Numbered from the stretch's first letter, positions 1 through 8,136 are shown. The stretch is 8,715 nt of DNA from Propionivibrio sp. (GCA_003249625.1 QKII01000265.1:1-8715); one strand, 5' to 3'. Numbers and translations are program-made. Notes: generated from the sequence alone by a model not told the origin.

Positions 1-582
1 CGACAAGACCGAGGCCAGCATCAACGCGAGGAACGCCCAGAGTCCGTAGCCCGGCGACACCTCCGCAAGGTGCGACAGCTTCACCATGGCCACGATGATG
101 GCCAGCATGAACACATCGAACATCAGCCAATGAGATGCCACCGACATAAGCCTCATCAGCCGGGTGAAATGCGGAACGACACGGCCGAAGCGCAGCGGCA
201 GGAGGATGCCGACCTGCAGGAGGAACAGTAACGTCGGCGCAACGATCAGCACGCCGACGACCAGCGCCGCCACGCCCGACTGCCCGGCCCGCGACAAGGC
301 AAGCGCGCCGGAGATCAGGGACGTCTCGGTGTGTTGTCCGCTCACCGACAGACTGACGACCGGAAAGACGTTGGCCAGCAGCAAAAGGATCAATCCCGCC
401 AAGCTCCACGCCACGGCATGATCCAGCGGCTTGCCGGGATGCCGCAGCAGGATGCCGTTGCAGCGCCGGCAGCGCAGGGCGACGTTACCCGGGGCGTCGA
501 TTGGAATATCAACCATCCGCTGGACGAGATCGCACTCGTGGCAGGCAATGACGTGATCGTGTGGAACGGCGGGGTCGTTCAT
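1..582 (-). CDS. Paraquat-inducible protein A (PqiA) family membrane protein, 3' end missing at window edge
   Basis: Reading leftward from an ATG at 582 gives an open frame of 194 codons that runs off the window. It starts with two CxxC pairs (C14/C17 in CHEC and C38/C41 in CRRC), the zinc-ribbon-like cysteine layout that opens PqiA domains. Hydrophobic segments follow at about residues 56-78, 104-126, 152-171 and 177-194, and the stretch SHWLMFDVFMLAIIVAMVKL matches the typical PqiA third membrane segment. PqiA-type proteins are inner-membrane proteins linked to PqiB/MCE lipid-transport systems and envelope stress. E. coli PqiA has two such domains; whether this is a one-domain (about 200 residues) or two-domain form is hidden by the edge. 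The ribosome site is weak (GGA about 9 nt before the ATG). The start lies 42 nt after the lrp stop, so co-transcription is likely. A PqiB-like partner may lie to the left, outside the window. Confidence 0.85.
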   Translation of the reverse strand, partial: MNDPAVPHDHVIACHECDLVQRMVDIPIDAPGNVALRCRRCNGILLRHPGKPLDHAVAWSLAGLILLLLANVFPVVSLSVSGQHTETSLISGALALSRAGQSGVAALVVGVLIVAPTLLFLLQVGILLPLRFGRVVPHFTRLMRLMSVASHWLMFDVFMLAIIVAMVKLSHLAEVSPGYGLWAFLALMLASVLS

Positions 583-624
583 CGTGGGGAATCCAGCTTT
601 GCGCAGCGGGAGCGCAATGCCATT

Positions 625-1149
625 CTAGCCGCCAGCGTAACGTATAGGGCTTTTCTGCCGAACCGACGACTGCGCCACGTGATCCAGCGGCAACACATGC
701 GTCTGCTTGACCTTCTGCAGAGCGATGCTGCTCTTGACGTGCGCGACACCTGGCAGGCGCAGCACACGCGACATCATCAGTTCGGAAAATGCCTGCAAAT
801 CCGGCGCGACTATGCGCAGGAAGTAGTCGGCATCGCCGGTCACTGAATGACATTCAAGCACCTCGGGAATCGCCGCGACGGCGTTCTCGAACGCATCCGA
901 TTCCGTCCGACCATGACGCTCGAGTAAAACATGGGCAAAGGCAGTCACACTCAGGCCGATGGCCGTCGGATCGAGCAGGGCCGCGTACCCGGTTATCAGT
1001 CCGGATTCGTTCAAGCGTTGCAGGCGACGGCTGATCTGCGAGGCAGAGAGATTGACGACGGTTCCGAGCGTGGCGTGGGTCGCATTTGCGTCGCGCTGCA
1101 ACGCATCGAGCAACAGAAGATCGTAGCGGTCGAGAATGATTTCCTGCAT
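625..1149 (-). CDS. Lrp/AsnC-family transcriptional regulator
   Basis: A 174-residue protein with the two-part Lrp/AsnC layout. A helix-turn-helix region lies at about residues 8-55 (LLDALQRDANATHATLG, then LSASQISRRLQRLNESGLI). It is followed by a RAM/ligand-binding domain at about 66-148, with the hallmark GDADYFLRI at 105-113 and LPGVAHVKSSIAL at 132-144. I chose the ATG at 1149 over the upstream in-frame ATG at 1191 because AAAAAAGG lies 5 nt before it and the protein then begins at the usual Lrp position. The C-terminal tail of about 25 residues after the RAM domain is slightly longer than the family norm. The gene is divergent from the 2-keto acid decarboxylase, an arrangement that often marks a local regulator sensing an amino acid; phenylalanine, tryptophan or tyrosine is a plausible effector, but this is inference. 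An inverted repeat at 1164-1180 just upstream could be its autoregulatory site. Confidence 0.93.
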   Translation of the reverse strand: MQEIILDRYDLLLLDALQRDANATHATLGTVVNLSASQISRRLQRLNESGLITGYAALLDPTAIGLSVTAFAHVLLERHGRTESDAFENAVAAIPEVLECHSVTGDADYFLRIVAPDLQAFSELMMSRVLRLPGVAHVKSSIALQKVKQTHVLPLDHVAQSSVRQKSPIRYAGG

Positions 1150-1163
1150 GTTAACCTTTTTTA

Positions 1164-1180
1164 GCGCATATAAGTTGCGC
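1164..1180. promoter_or_regulatory. Inverted repeat, candidate Lrp/AsnC operator
   Basis: GCGCA and TGCGC form a perfect 5-bp inverted repeat around the AT-rich centre TATAAGT. Lrp/AsnC proteins commonly bind roughly 15-bp imperfect palindromes with AT-rich centres near their own genes. The repeat ends 14 nt before the lrp start codon and lies about 90 nt upstream of the decarboxylase start. The assignment rests on position and symmetry only. Confidence 0.35.
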
Positions 1181-1201
1181 ATCAAGGCCATTTATAGCAC
1201 A

Positions 1202-1227
1202 ACAACGAACGCTCTTTTCACCGTTGT
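1202..1227. promoter_or_regulatory. Inverted repeat ACAACG-N14-CGTTGT
   Basis: A perfect 6-bp inverted repeat with a 14-nt spacer (arms 1202-1207 and 1222-1227) in the lrp/decarboxylase intergenic region. It could be a second regulator site, with half-sites about two helical turns apart centre to centre, or a weak hairpin in the decarboxylase leader. A repeat of this length can arise by chance. Confidence 0.25.
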
Positions 1228-1270
1228 CGCGCGAAAATTGTCAAATCGCAGTCCAACACCGGATACCATC

Positions 1271-2893
<1,623 letters not shown>

Positions 2894-3078
2894 CGCTCAT
2901 CACGTGCTCACCAACCCGAAAACGACGCCATCAGGAAGATAAAAAGCCGGACAGCTCTGAAGCTCATCTGACAGCGGATGGACGTGTGCAGTTGTGGATT
3001 TCCACCTGCCCACTCGACGCCGGAAGTGGTTTAATTGCGGCTTTTCATTTTTCCGCTTTTCCGGAGTCAGGATCACCC
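2894..3078. promoter_or_regulatory. Intergenic region before the carbonic anhydrase-like gene
   Basis: These 185 nt separate the decarboxylase stop from the next rightward start. They contain the inverted repeat at 2989-3008 and a T-rich stretch around 3040-3060. I find no strong hairpin followed by a T-run, so no clear intrinsic terminator for the decarboxylase, and no convincing -35/-10 pair (TTTAAT at 3030-3035 has no -35 partner). The ribosome site AGGA (3069-3072) lies 6 nt before the ATG at 3079. Confidence 0.45.
2989..3008. repeat. Interrupted inverted repeat between transcription units
   Basis: CAG-TT-GTGGA-TT-TCCAC-CTG: an 8-bp symmetric sequence interrupted by a 2-nt bulge in the left arm, with a 2-nt centre. 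The inner GTGGA/TCCAC part is perfect. No T-run follows, and a 2-nt loop cannot form a good RNA hairpin, so a protein-binding site is more likely than a terminator. No regulator can be assigned. Confidence 0.35.
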
Positions 3079-3600
3079 ATGCCCGTCTACGCCCTCGGCG
3101 CCCATACGCCCAACGTTCACCCGCAGAGCTGGATCGCCCCGGACGCCGCCGTGATTGGCCAGGTCACAATTGAACGCAATGTCTCGATCTGGTGGAACTG
3201 CACGCTGCGTGGCGACACCGACCTGCTCCACGTCGGTGAGAACACCAACATCCAGGATGGCTCGGTACTGCACACCGACCCAGGCCTGCAACTGATCATC
3301 GGCCGCGACGTTACCATCGGCCACCGTGTCATCCTGCACGGCTGCGCCATCGGTGACGGGTGTCTGATCGGCATGGGCGCCACACTGCTCAACCGATCGG
3401 TGATCGGCAAGCATTGCCTGATCGGCGCCAACGCGTTGATTCCCGAAGGCAAGGTCATTCCCGAACGCTCGCTGGTCGTCGGCGCACCGGGCCGCATCGT
3501 CCGCCAGCTCACCGACGAGGAACTGGAAAAGATCGCCCGCGGCAACCACCATTACGTGGAAAACTGGCAACGTTACCAGCAGGAACTGCGGAAGCTTTAA
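3079..3600 (+). CDS. Gamma-class carbonic anhydrase family protein (YrdA/PaaY-like left-handed beta-helix)
   Basis: A 173-residue hexapeptide-repeat protein. Repeats of the [LIV]-G-x-x pattern run from about residue 20 to 125 and form a left-handed beta-helix, closed by a C-terminal helix (LTDEELEKIARGNHHYVENW). The three zinc ligands of the family are present as H65 (VLHTD), H82 (IGHRV) and H87 (LHGC); N58-Q60-D61 (TNIQDG) and GMGA are also family hallmarks. Relatives include YrdA, CaiE, PaaY and the archaeal enzyme Cam; most bacterial YrdA-like proteins have little proven carbonic anhydrase activity, and PaaY acts as a thioesterase. The ATG at 3079 is preferred over one at 2986 because it has AGGA 6 nt upstream and gives the family's standard N-terminus. 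The gene is followed after 13 nt by the amidohydrolase, so the two are probably co-transcribed. Its exact reaction cannot be read from sequence. Confidence 0.92.
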   Translation: MPVYALGAHTPNVHPQSWIAPDAAVIGQVTIERNVSIWWNCTLRGDTDLLHVGENTNIQDGSVLHTDPGLQLIIGRDVTIGHRVILHGCAIGDGCLIGMGATLLNRSVIGKHCLIGANALIPEGKVIPERSLVVGAPGRIVRQLTDEELEKIARGNHHYVENWQRYQQELRKL

Positions 3601-3604
3601 GAGG
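3599..3604 (+). promoter_or_regulatory. Ribosome binding site overlapping the upstream stop codon
   Basis: AAGAGG lies 9 nt before the amidohydrolase ATG at 3614, and its first two bases belong to the TAA stop of the carbonic anhydrase-like gene. This supports both the chosen start and translational coupling of the two genes. Confidence 0.6.
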
Positions 3605-3613
3605 CCGTAAGCG

Positions 3614-4975
3614 ATGGCCACACTGCTGCTCAAGGACGCCGACGTCCTCGTCACCATGGACGCTGAACGGCGTGAAATTTCCGGCGGCGGCGTGTTCGTC
3701 CGCGATGGCGTGATCGAGGCCGTTGGCCCGACGCGGGAATTGCCGCAAACGGCCGACGAGGTCGTCTCGCTGGCCGGCTGCGTCGCCCTGCCCGGCCTCG
3801 TCAATACGCACCACCATATGTACCAGAGCCTGACGCGGGTGATTCCCGGCGCACAGGACGCCGAACTGTTCGCCTGGCTGCGCCGGCTGTACCCGATCTG
3901 GGCCGGCATTACACCGGAGATGATCCGCGTATCCACGCAGACGGCAATGGCCGAGCTGATCCTCTCCGGCTGCACAACGTCAAGCGACCATCTCTACCTC
4001 TATCCTAACGGTGCGCGTCTGGACGACTCGATCGAAGCCGCGGCGACCATTGGCATGCGTTTCCACGCTGCACGCGGCAGCATGAGCGTCGGCGAAAGCC
4101 AAGGCGGTTTGCCGCCCGACCGGCTGGTGGAAGACGAAAAAGCGATCCTGAAAGACACGCAGCGCCTCATCGAGACCTGGAACGATGCGAAGCGGCACGC
4201 AATGCAACGTATCGTCGTCGCCCCTTGTTCACCGTTCTCGGTCAGCCGCGATCTGATGCGCGAAGCAGCCGAACTCGCCCGCCAGTACAACGTCTCTTTG
4301 CACACCCATCTCGCCGAGAACGACAACGACGTCGCCTACAGCCGCGAGAAATTCGGCATGACGCCGGCCGAGTACGCCGAATCGCTCGGTTGGGTCGGCC
4401 ACGACGTCTGGCACGCGCACTGCGTCAAGCTCGATGCCGCAGGTATCGCCCTCTTCGCCCGCACAGGCACCGGCGTCGCGCATTGCCCCTGCTCGAACAT
4501 GCGCCTCGCCTCCGGCATCGCCCCGATTCCGGCAATGCGCGAAGCCGGCGTGCCGGTCGGGATCGCTGTCGATGGCAGTGCCTCGAACGACTCCGGCCAC
4601 CTGCTCGGTGAAACCCGTCAGGCCATGCTGCTCGCCCGCGTCGGCTTCGGCCCGGCGGCAATGAGCGCCCGTCAGGCGCTCGAAATCGCTACGCTCGGAG
4701 GCGCCAAGGTACTCAACCGCGATGACATCGGCGCACTCGCCCCGGGGATGAGCGGCGACATCGTCGCCTTCGCAGCCAACGGGCTCGATCTTACCGGCGC
4801 TGCCGTACACGATCCGGTCGCTTCGCTGGTTTTCTGCACACCGCAAAACGTGCGCCATTCGGTGATCAACGGCAAACGAATCGTCGGCGACGGTCAGCTG
4901 CTGCCGGTCGAGCTACCGGCGCTGATCGAACGGCACAACCGGCTGGCCCGGGAATTGGTCAACAGTCACCATTGA
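3614..4975 (+). CDS. Amidohydrolase-superfamily deaminase, probably 8-oxoguanine deaminase (AtzB/TRZ-like family)
   Basis: A 453-residue cytosolic metallohydrolase of the ATZ/TRZ deaminase branch. The start ATLLLKDADVLVTMDAERRE and the end belong to the small beta-sandwich; the TIM barrel lies between about residues 57 and 400. Metal and catalytic residues are visible: H66-x-H68 in NTHHHMYQ, H232 and E235 in HTHLAEN, H269 in WHAHCV and D320 in VDGSASND. The spacing H232-E235-H269 matches that of AtzA-type enzymes. NTHHHMYQSLTR and DGSASNDSGHLL are typical of proteins characterised or annotated as 8-oxoguanine deaminase (the Pseudomonas aeruginosa Pa0142 group), which convert 8-oxoguanine to urate and ammonia. 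Such proteins are also often labelled hydroxydechloroatrazine ethylaminohydrolase, and isocytosine or another aminopurine or triazine cannot be excluded. The gene sits 13 nt after the carbonic anhydrase-like gene. It ends 39 nt from the stop of the convergent oxidoreductase. Confidence 0.85.
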   Translation: MATLLLKDADVLVTMDAERREISGGGVFVRDGVIEAVGPTRELPQTADEVVSLAGCVALPGLVNTHHHMYQSLTRVIPGAQDAELFAWLRRLYPIWAGITPEMIRVSTQTAMAELILSGCTTSSDHLYLYPNGARLDDSIEAAATIGMRFHAARGSMSVGESQGGLPPDRLVEDEKAILKDTQRLIETWNDAKRHAMQRIVVAPCSPFSVSRDLMREAAELARQYNVSLHTHLAENDNDVAYSREKFGMTPAEYAESLGWVGHDVWHAHCVKLDAAGIALFARTGTGVAHCPCSNMRLASGIAPIPAMREAGVPVGIAVDGSASNDSGHLLGETRQAMLLARVGFGPAAMSARQALEIATLGGAKVLNRDDIGALAPGMSGDIVAFAANGLDLTGAAVHDPVASLVFCTPQNVRHSVINGKRIVGDGQLLPVELPALIERHNRLARELVNSHH

Positions 4976-5014
4976 CGGCGATACCGCTCGCTACGAACTG
5001 AAAAACCCGGTCCG

Positions 5015-6058
5015 TTACCAAGAAACCGCCAGCGAGCGCCCTTCGCGCGCACTTTGCACCCCGAGTTCGAGCAGATCGATGACGCGGATCGCCCCCTCTA
5101 CCGTTACCGGGTTCGGCCCGACACCGCGAATCGCGTCGCGCACACCGGCGTAATAGGCGGGGTAGTCGCCCGGAATGCAAGCCAGTTCGCGCGATGCAGC
5201 AACGCCGTCCTGCCAGACGGTGAGCGTCGCCGGCACCGGCTCGTTCCCCCAATCGGGTGCGGGTGGGCGCTTGCCGGACTTGAGCAAATCCTCCTGCGGG
5301 TCAAGGCCGTACTTGATGAAGCTGCCGCGACTTCCATGCACGGAGAAACGGGCGCCAGGGACTGCCACCAGCGCGCCGGCGTGCAGAATCACCCGGCTCT
5401 GCCCGTAGCGCAGGACGGCGTGGAAGAAATCGTCCGAGCGCGCGTTGTCGCGCTGCTGCGCGAGGTCAAGCGCAATCGACTCCGGCAGACCGAAGAGTTG
5501 CAGCGCCTGGTCGAGGAGATGCGAGCCCAGGTCGTACCACAGGCCGCTGCCCGGCAGCGGATGCTCGCGCCAGCGGTCTTGCACCTCCGGCCGGTAACGG
5601 TCGAAGTGCGATTCGAAGTGCACGATGCGCCCGAGTTCGCCCGAAGCAACCACCCGTTTCAAGGTGAGGAAATCCGAATCCCAGCGCCGGTTGTGGAACA
5701 CCGAGAGCAGGCGTCCGGCGGACTCCGCCTGCGTTTGCAGCCGGCGCGCCTCGTCGGCCGTCACTGTAAACGGCTTGTCGACAACCACGTGCTTGCCCGC
5801 AGCCAATGCAGCGCTGGCCAGCGGGTAGTGCGTCTCGTTCGGTGTCGGAATGACGACGAGGTCGATATCCGGCCGCGCGAAGAGCGCTTCCGTGCTCGTC
5901 TCGGTCGCCACGTCCGGCCATTCGGCCTTTGACTTCGTCGGATCGCTGCTGGAAATCGCTGCGAGCTTCAGTCCCGGCACACCGGCGACGAGCGGCGCAT
6001 GGAAGGTCTTGGTGGCGAAGCCGTATCCGACGATGCCGACGTTGAGGAATTCGGACAT
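5015..6058 (-). CDS. ydgJ: Gfo/Idh/MocA-family oxidoreductase, YdgJ-like
   Basis: A 347-residue NAD(P)-dependent dehydrogenase. Residues 1-120 form the Rossmann fold: GIVGYGFATKTFHAPL at 8-23, then VVIPTPNETHYPLA, and the family EKP-type motif as VVVDKPF with K95. The C-terminal domain (about 125-345) has the catalytic D176-x3-H180 in WYDLGSHLLDQ. Length and many blocks (FHNRRWDSDFLTLK, FESHFDR, HGSRGS followed by KYGLDPQE) agree with E. coli YdgJ (346 residues), which reduces or oxidises sugar- or inositol-like substrates; its physiological role is poorly defined. The start at 6058 is supported by AGAGG (6064-6068), 5 nt upstream in the 13-nt gap after the alcohol dehydrogenase. It is the last gene of the leftward unit. 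I see no signal peptide, so it should be cytosolic. The family assignment is firm and the substrate is unknown. Confidence 0.93.
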   Translation of the reverse strand: MSEFLNVGIVGYGFATKTFHAPLVAGVPGLKLAAISSSDPTKSKAEWPDVATETSTEALFARPDIDLVVIPTPNETHYPLASAALAAGKHVVVDKPFTVTADEARRLQTQAESAGRLLSVFHNRRWDSDFLTLKRVVASGELGRIVHFESHFDRYRPEVQDRWREHPLPGSGLWYDLGSHLLDQALQLFGLPESIALDLAQQRDNARSDDFFHAVLRYGQSRVILHAGALVAVPGARFSVHGSRGSFIKYGLDPQEDLLKSGKRPPAPDWGNEPVPATLTVWQDGVAASRELACIPGDYPAYYAGVRDAIRGVGPNPVTVEGAIRVIDLLELGVQSAREGRSLAVSW

Positions 6059-6071
6059 TTATACCTCTGCC

Positions 6072-7241
6072 TTACACCGCAAGACGCAGGATCTTGGCCA
6101 CCGCGGCGCGATCGAGCTTGACGAAGTTGCCGACCGTTGTCGTATCGCCGCTGGTGCACTTGTCGGCCATCTCGTCAATGCGGTCGTCGGTGATGCCGAG
6201 ATCCTCCATGCGCGTGCCGATGCCGAGCGACTGGAAGAAGGCCTCCATGCGCGCGATGCCTTCGCGCGCGACAGCTTCGGGGTTGAAGACGTCCATCTCG
6301 ACGTTCCATACGCGCACCGCCCACTGCACGAAGCGGTCGAGATCGTGATGCAGCACGTGCTTCATCCACGCCGGGAAGACGACAGCCAAGCCGGCGCCGT
6401 GGGCCACGTCGTAGATGCCGCTGATCTCGTGCTCGATGTCGTGCGACGCCCAGTCGCCGACACGACCGGTGTTGAGCAGGTTGTTGTGCGCGATCGTGCC
6501 GGCCCACATGAATTCCGACCACGCGTCGTAATCTTTCGGGTTCGCCAGGATACGCGGCGCCTGGCGGATGATCGTCTTGAGCGTGCCCTCGATCAGTCTA
6601 TCGGTGAAGGAGACGTTCTTCACATTGGTGAAGTAGCGTTCCATCAGGTGCGCCGAGATATCCATGGCGCCGCAGGCAACCTGGAACGGCGGCAGCGTCA
6701 TCGCCAGCTCTGGGTTGAGAATCGAAAAACGTGGGTAGATCAGTTCGGAATTGACGGCGCGCTTGAGCCAGCCCTCCTCCTTGGTGATAACCGAAGCGGT
6801 GCTTGCTTCGCTGCCTGCCGCCGGTAGAGTAAGTATCGTGGCGACGGGCAACGCGGCCATCGGTGCGCCTTCGCCCAAATAGAAATCCCAGACGTCGTGA
6901 TCGATGACGGCGCCCATGGCGATCGCTTTGGCCGAGTCGATCACGCTGCCGCCACCGACGGCGAGAACCAGCCCGAGATCGTGCTCCTTGCATAGCTTGA
7001 CGCCCTCATGCACGAGCGAGAGGCGCGGATTCGGCTTGACGCCGCCCAGTTCGACCCACTCGACGTCCGCCGCTTTGAGCGAAGCGGTGACGCGGTCGTA
7101 CAGGCCGGAGCTCTGGATCGAGCCGCCGCCGAAATGCAACAGGATCCTCTTGCTGTACCCAGCGGCTTTCTTACCGACGTGCGCTTCGGTACCGCGCCCA
7201 AAAATGATCCTGGTGGGATTGCAGAATTCAAAGTTGTCCAT
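6072..7241 (-). CDS. Iron/zinc-containing alcohol dehydrogenase, YqhD/BdhA type
   Basis: A 389-residue group III metal-dependent alcohol dehydrogenase, close to YqhD of E. coli (387). The nucleotide-binding half (1-180) has HFGGGSIQSSGLYDRV (36-51) and AVGGGSVIDSAKA (94-106), including the GGGS cofactor loop. The metal site in the helical half is complete and numbered as in YqhD: D194 and H198 in GAMDISAHLMERYF, H267 in GDWASHDIEHEI, and H281 in YDVAHGAGLAVV. YqhD/BdhA enzymes mainly reduce a broad range of aldehydes to alcohols with NADPH and can act in aldehyde detoxification. I chose the ATG at 7241 over one at 7283 because GAGG at 7251-7254 lies 9 nt before it, the protein then starts at the family position, and the longer form would overlap the preceding gene. 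Gaps of 28 nt upstream and 13 nt downstream indicate an operon with the AroE-like and YdgJ-like genes. Confidence 0.93.
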   Translation of the reverse strand: MDNFEFCNPTRIIFGRGTEAHVGKKAAGYSKRILLHFGGGSIQSSGLYDRVTASLKAADVEWVELGGVKPNPRLSLVHEGVKLCKEHDLGLVLAVGGGSVIDSAKAIAMGAVIDHDVWDFYLGEGAPMAALPVATILTLPAAGSEASTASVITKEEGWLKRAVNSELIYPRFSILNPELAMTLPPFQVACGAMDISAHLMERYFTNVKNVSFTDRLIEGTLKTIIRQAPRILANPKDYDAWSEFMWAGTIAHNNLLNTGRVGDWASHDIEHEISGIYDVAHGAGLAVVFPAWMKHVLHHDLDRFVQWAVRVWNVEMDVFNPEAVAREGIARMEAFFQSLGIGTRMEDLGITDDRIDEMADKCTSGDTTTVGNFVKLDRAAVAKILRLAV

Positions 7242-7269
7242 GTTTCTTTTCCTCGGCTGGATGATCTGA

Positions 7270-8136
7270 TTATGCAGCAGCAAACTCGGCGGCCAGCGCC
7301 TTCTTCATCACGTCGACCGGCGCGTCCTGCCCGGTCCACAACTTGAAGGCGATCGCCCCTTGGTAAACGAGCATCCCGAGCCCGTCGAGCGTGATCGCGC
7401 CGCGCGCCTTGGCGGCATCGAGAAAACGCGTCTGCGGCGGGTTGGGAATGACGTCGCAGACGATCATGCCGGGACGGATCGTGGCGTAGTCGAGCAACGG
7501 CATGTCAGCGACGTCGGGGTAGAGGCCGATCGATGTGGCGTTGACCAGCACGTCGGTCGTCGCTGGAATCGCGAGGTTGTCTGTCCAAGCCTGGTAACTC
7601 GCCTTGACCGGAGTGTGCTCGCCAAGCAGTGCGACGAGTTCCTGCCCGCGTTCCTCGCTGCGATTGACGATAACGATCTCGGCAGCACCAGCGAGCGCGA
7701 GCTCGACGGTGATCGCCCGCGCCGCGCCACCCGCGCCGAGCACCATGATTTTCTTGCCGGCCGGATTCAGCTTCGCATCGTCGATAAGGGCACGCAGGAA
7801 GCCCTTGCCGTCGGTGTTGGCGCCGACCAGGCGACCGTCCTTCACGTAAACCGTGTTCACCGCCCCCATGATGCGCGCGTCGTCGGCAACCTCGTCGAGA
7901 TACTGGATGACCTCGCATTTGTGCGGAATGGTCAGGTTGATGCCACGGAAACCCATGGCGCGCAGGCCATTTACCGCGGCCGGCAGATCCTTGGGCGACA
8001 CTTTCAGGTTGAGGTAGCGCCACGGCAGGTTCAGCGAGGCAAAGCCGGCTTCGATCATGACCACGGTCGGGTTTTCATCAACCGGGTAACCAAAGACACC
8101 GGTCAGTTCCATACGATAGCTCGTCTGCTCTTTCAT
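7270..8136 (-). CDS. Shikimate dehydrogenase (AroE) family protein, divergent substrate motif
   Basis: A 288-residue member of the shikimate/quinate dehydrogenase family. The substrate domain (about 1-118) has N67-L-T-I-P-H-K73, A92-V-N94-T and N107-T-D109-G, so the catalytic Lys/Asp pair is intact. The Rossmann domain has GAGGAAR at 134-140, NRS at 158-160 (an NADP-type loop), TSIGLYP and the C-terminal DGLGMLVYQGA with Q259. The N-terminal SxSP motif, whose serines hold the shikimate carboxylate in canonical AroE, is replaced by GYPVDENPT (16-24). A catabolic or specialised relative is therefore more likely than the housekeeping aro enzyme, and the context (LysR, alcohol dehydrogenase, Gfo/Idh/MocA) agrees. 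The ATG at 8136 has GGAGG only 2 nt away but AAGGGG (8147-8142) at 5 nt; the later ATG at 8112 lacks a site. The gene starts 36 nt after the LysR stop. Confidence 0.9.
   Translation of the reverse strand: MKEQTSYRMELTGVFGYPVDENPTVVMIEAGFASLNLPWRYLNLKVSPKDLPAAVNGLRAMGFRGINLTIPHKCEVIQYLDEVADDARIMGAVNTVYVKDGRLVGANTDGKGFLRALIDDAKLNPAGKKIMVLGAGGAARAITVELALAGAAEIVIVNRSEERGQELVALLGEHTPVKASYQAWTDNLAIPATTDVLVNATSIGLYPDVADMPLLDYATIRPGMIVCDVIPNPPQTRFLDAAKARGAITLDGLGMLVYQGAIAFKLWTGQDAPVDVMKKALAAEFAAA

Larger units (their letters stand above)
1150..1270. promoter_or_regulatory. Divergent lrp / decarboxylase promoter region
   Basis: The 121-nt region between the divergent start codons is more AT-rich than the flanking genes and must hold the signals for both directions unless transcription enters from outside. 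A perfect TTGACA hexamer lies on the minus strand at 1244-1239, but the best -10 partner at normal spacing (TGAAAA, 1220-1215) is poor. On the plus strand, TATAAG (1169-1174) and TTTATA (1191-1196) resemble -10 boxes but lack a good -35. I therefore do not name exact promoters. Two inverted repeats lie inside: GCGCA-7 nt-TGCGC at 1164-1180 and ACAACG-14 nt-CGTTGT at 1202-1227. Confidence 0.55.

Noticed and set aside
1158..1185. lrp promoter with -35 TTGATG (1185-1180) and -10 TAAAAA (1163-1158) around the inverted repeat
   Set aside because: Transcription would start at or inside the ribosome binding site, leaving no usable leader, so this pairing is unlikely.
1136..1270. N-terminal extension of the decarboxylase to an ATG at 1136
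   Set aside because: It would overlap the lrp start and translate the AT-rich promoter region; the family N-terminus begins exactly at the ATG at 1271.
3022..3038. Possible sigma-54 type GG/GC promoter before the carbonic anhydrase-like gene
   Set aside because: The distances between the available GG and GC pairs are 7 or 13 nt, not the required 10.
2986..3078. N-terminal extension of the carbonic anhydrase-like protein to an ATG at 2986
   Set aside because: The extra 31 residues have no family counterpart and no ribosome site, while the ATG at 3079 has AGGA at 6 nt.
3073..3975. Minus-strand open frame (300 codons) across the carbonic anhydrase-like and amidohydrolase genes
   Set aside because: It covers the opposite strand of two real genes, and its composition shows no protein family.
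5850..6827. Long plus-strand open frame (325 codons) opposite the YdgJ-like and alcohol dehydrogenase genes
   Set aside because: It spans two well-supported minus-strand genes, has low-complexity charged composition and no family motif; it is a shadow frame.
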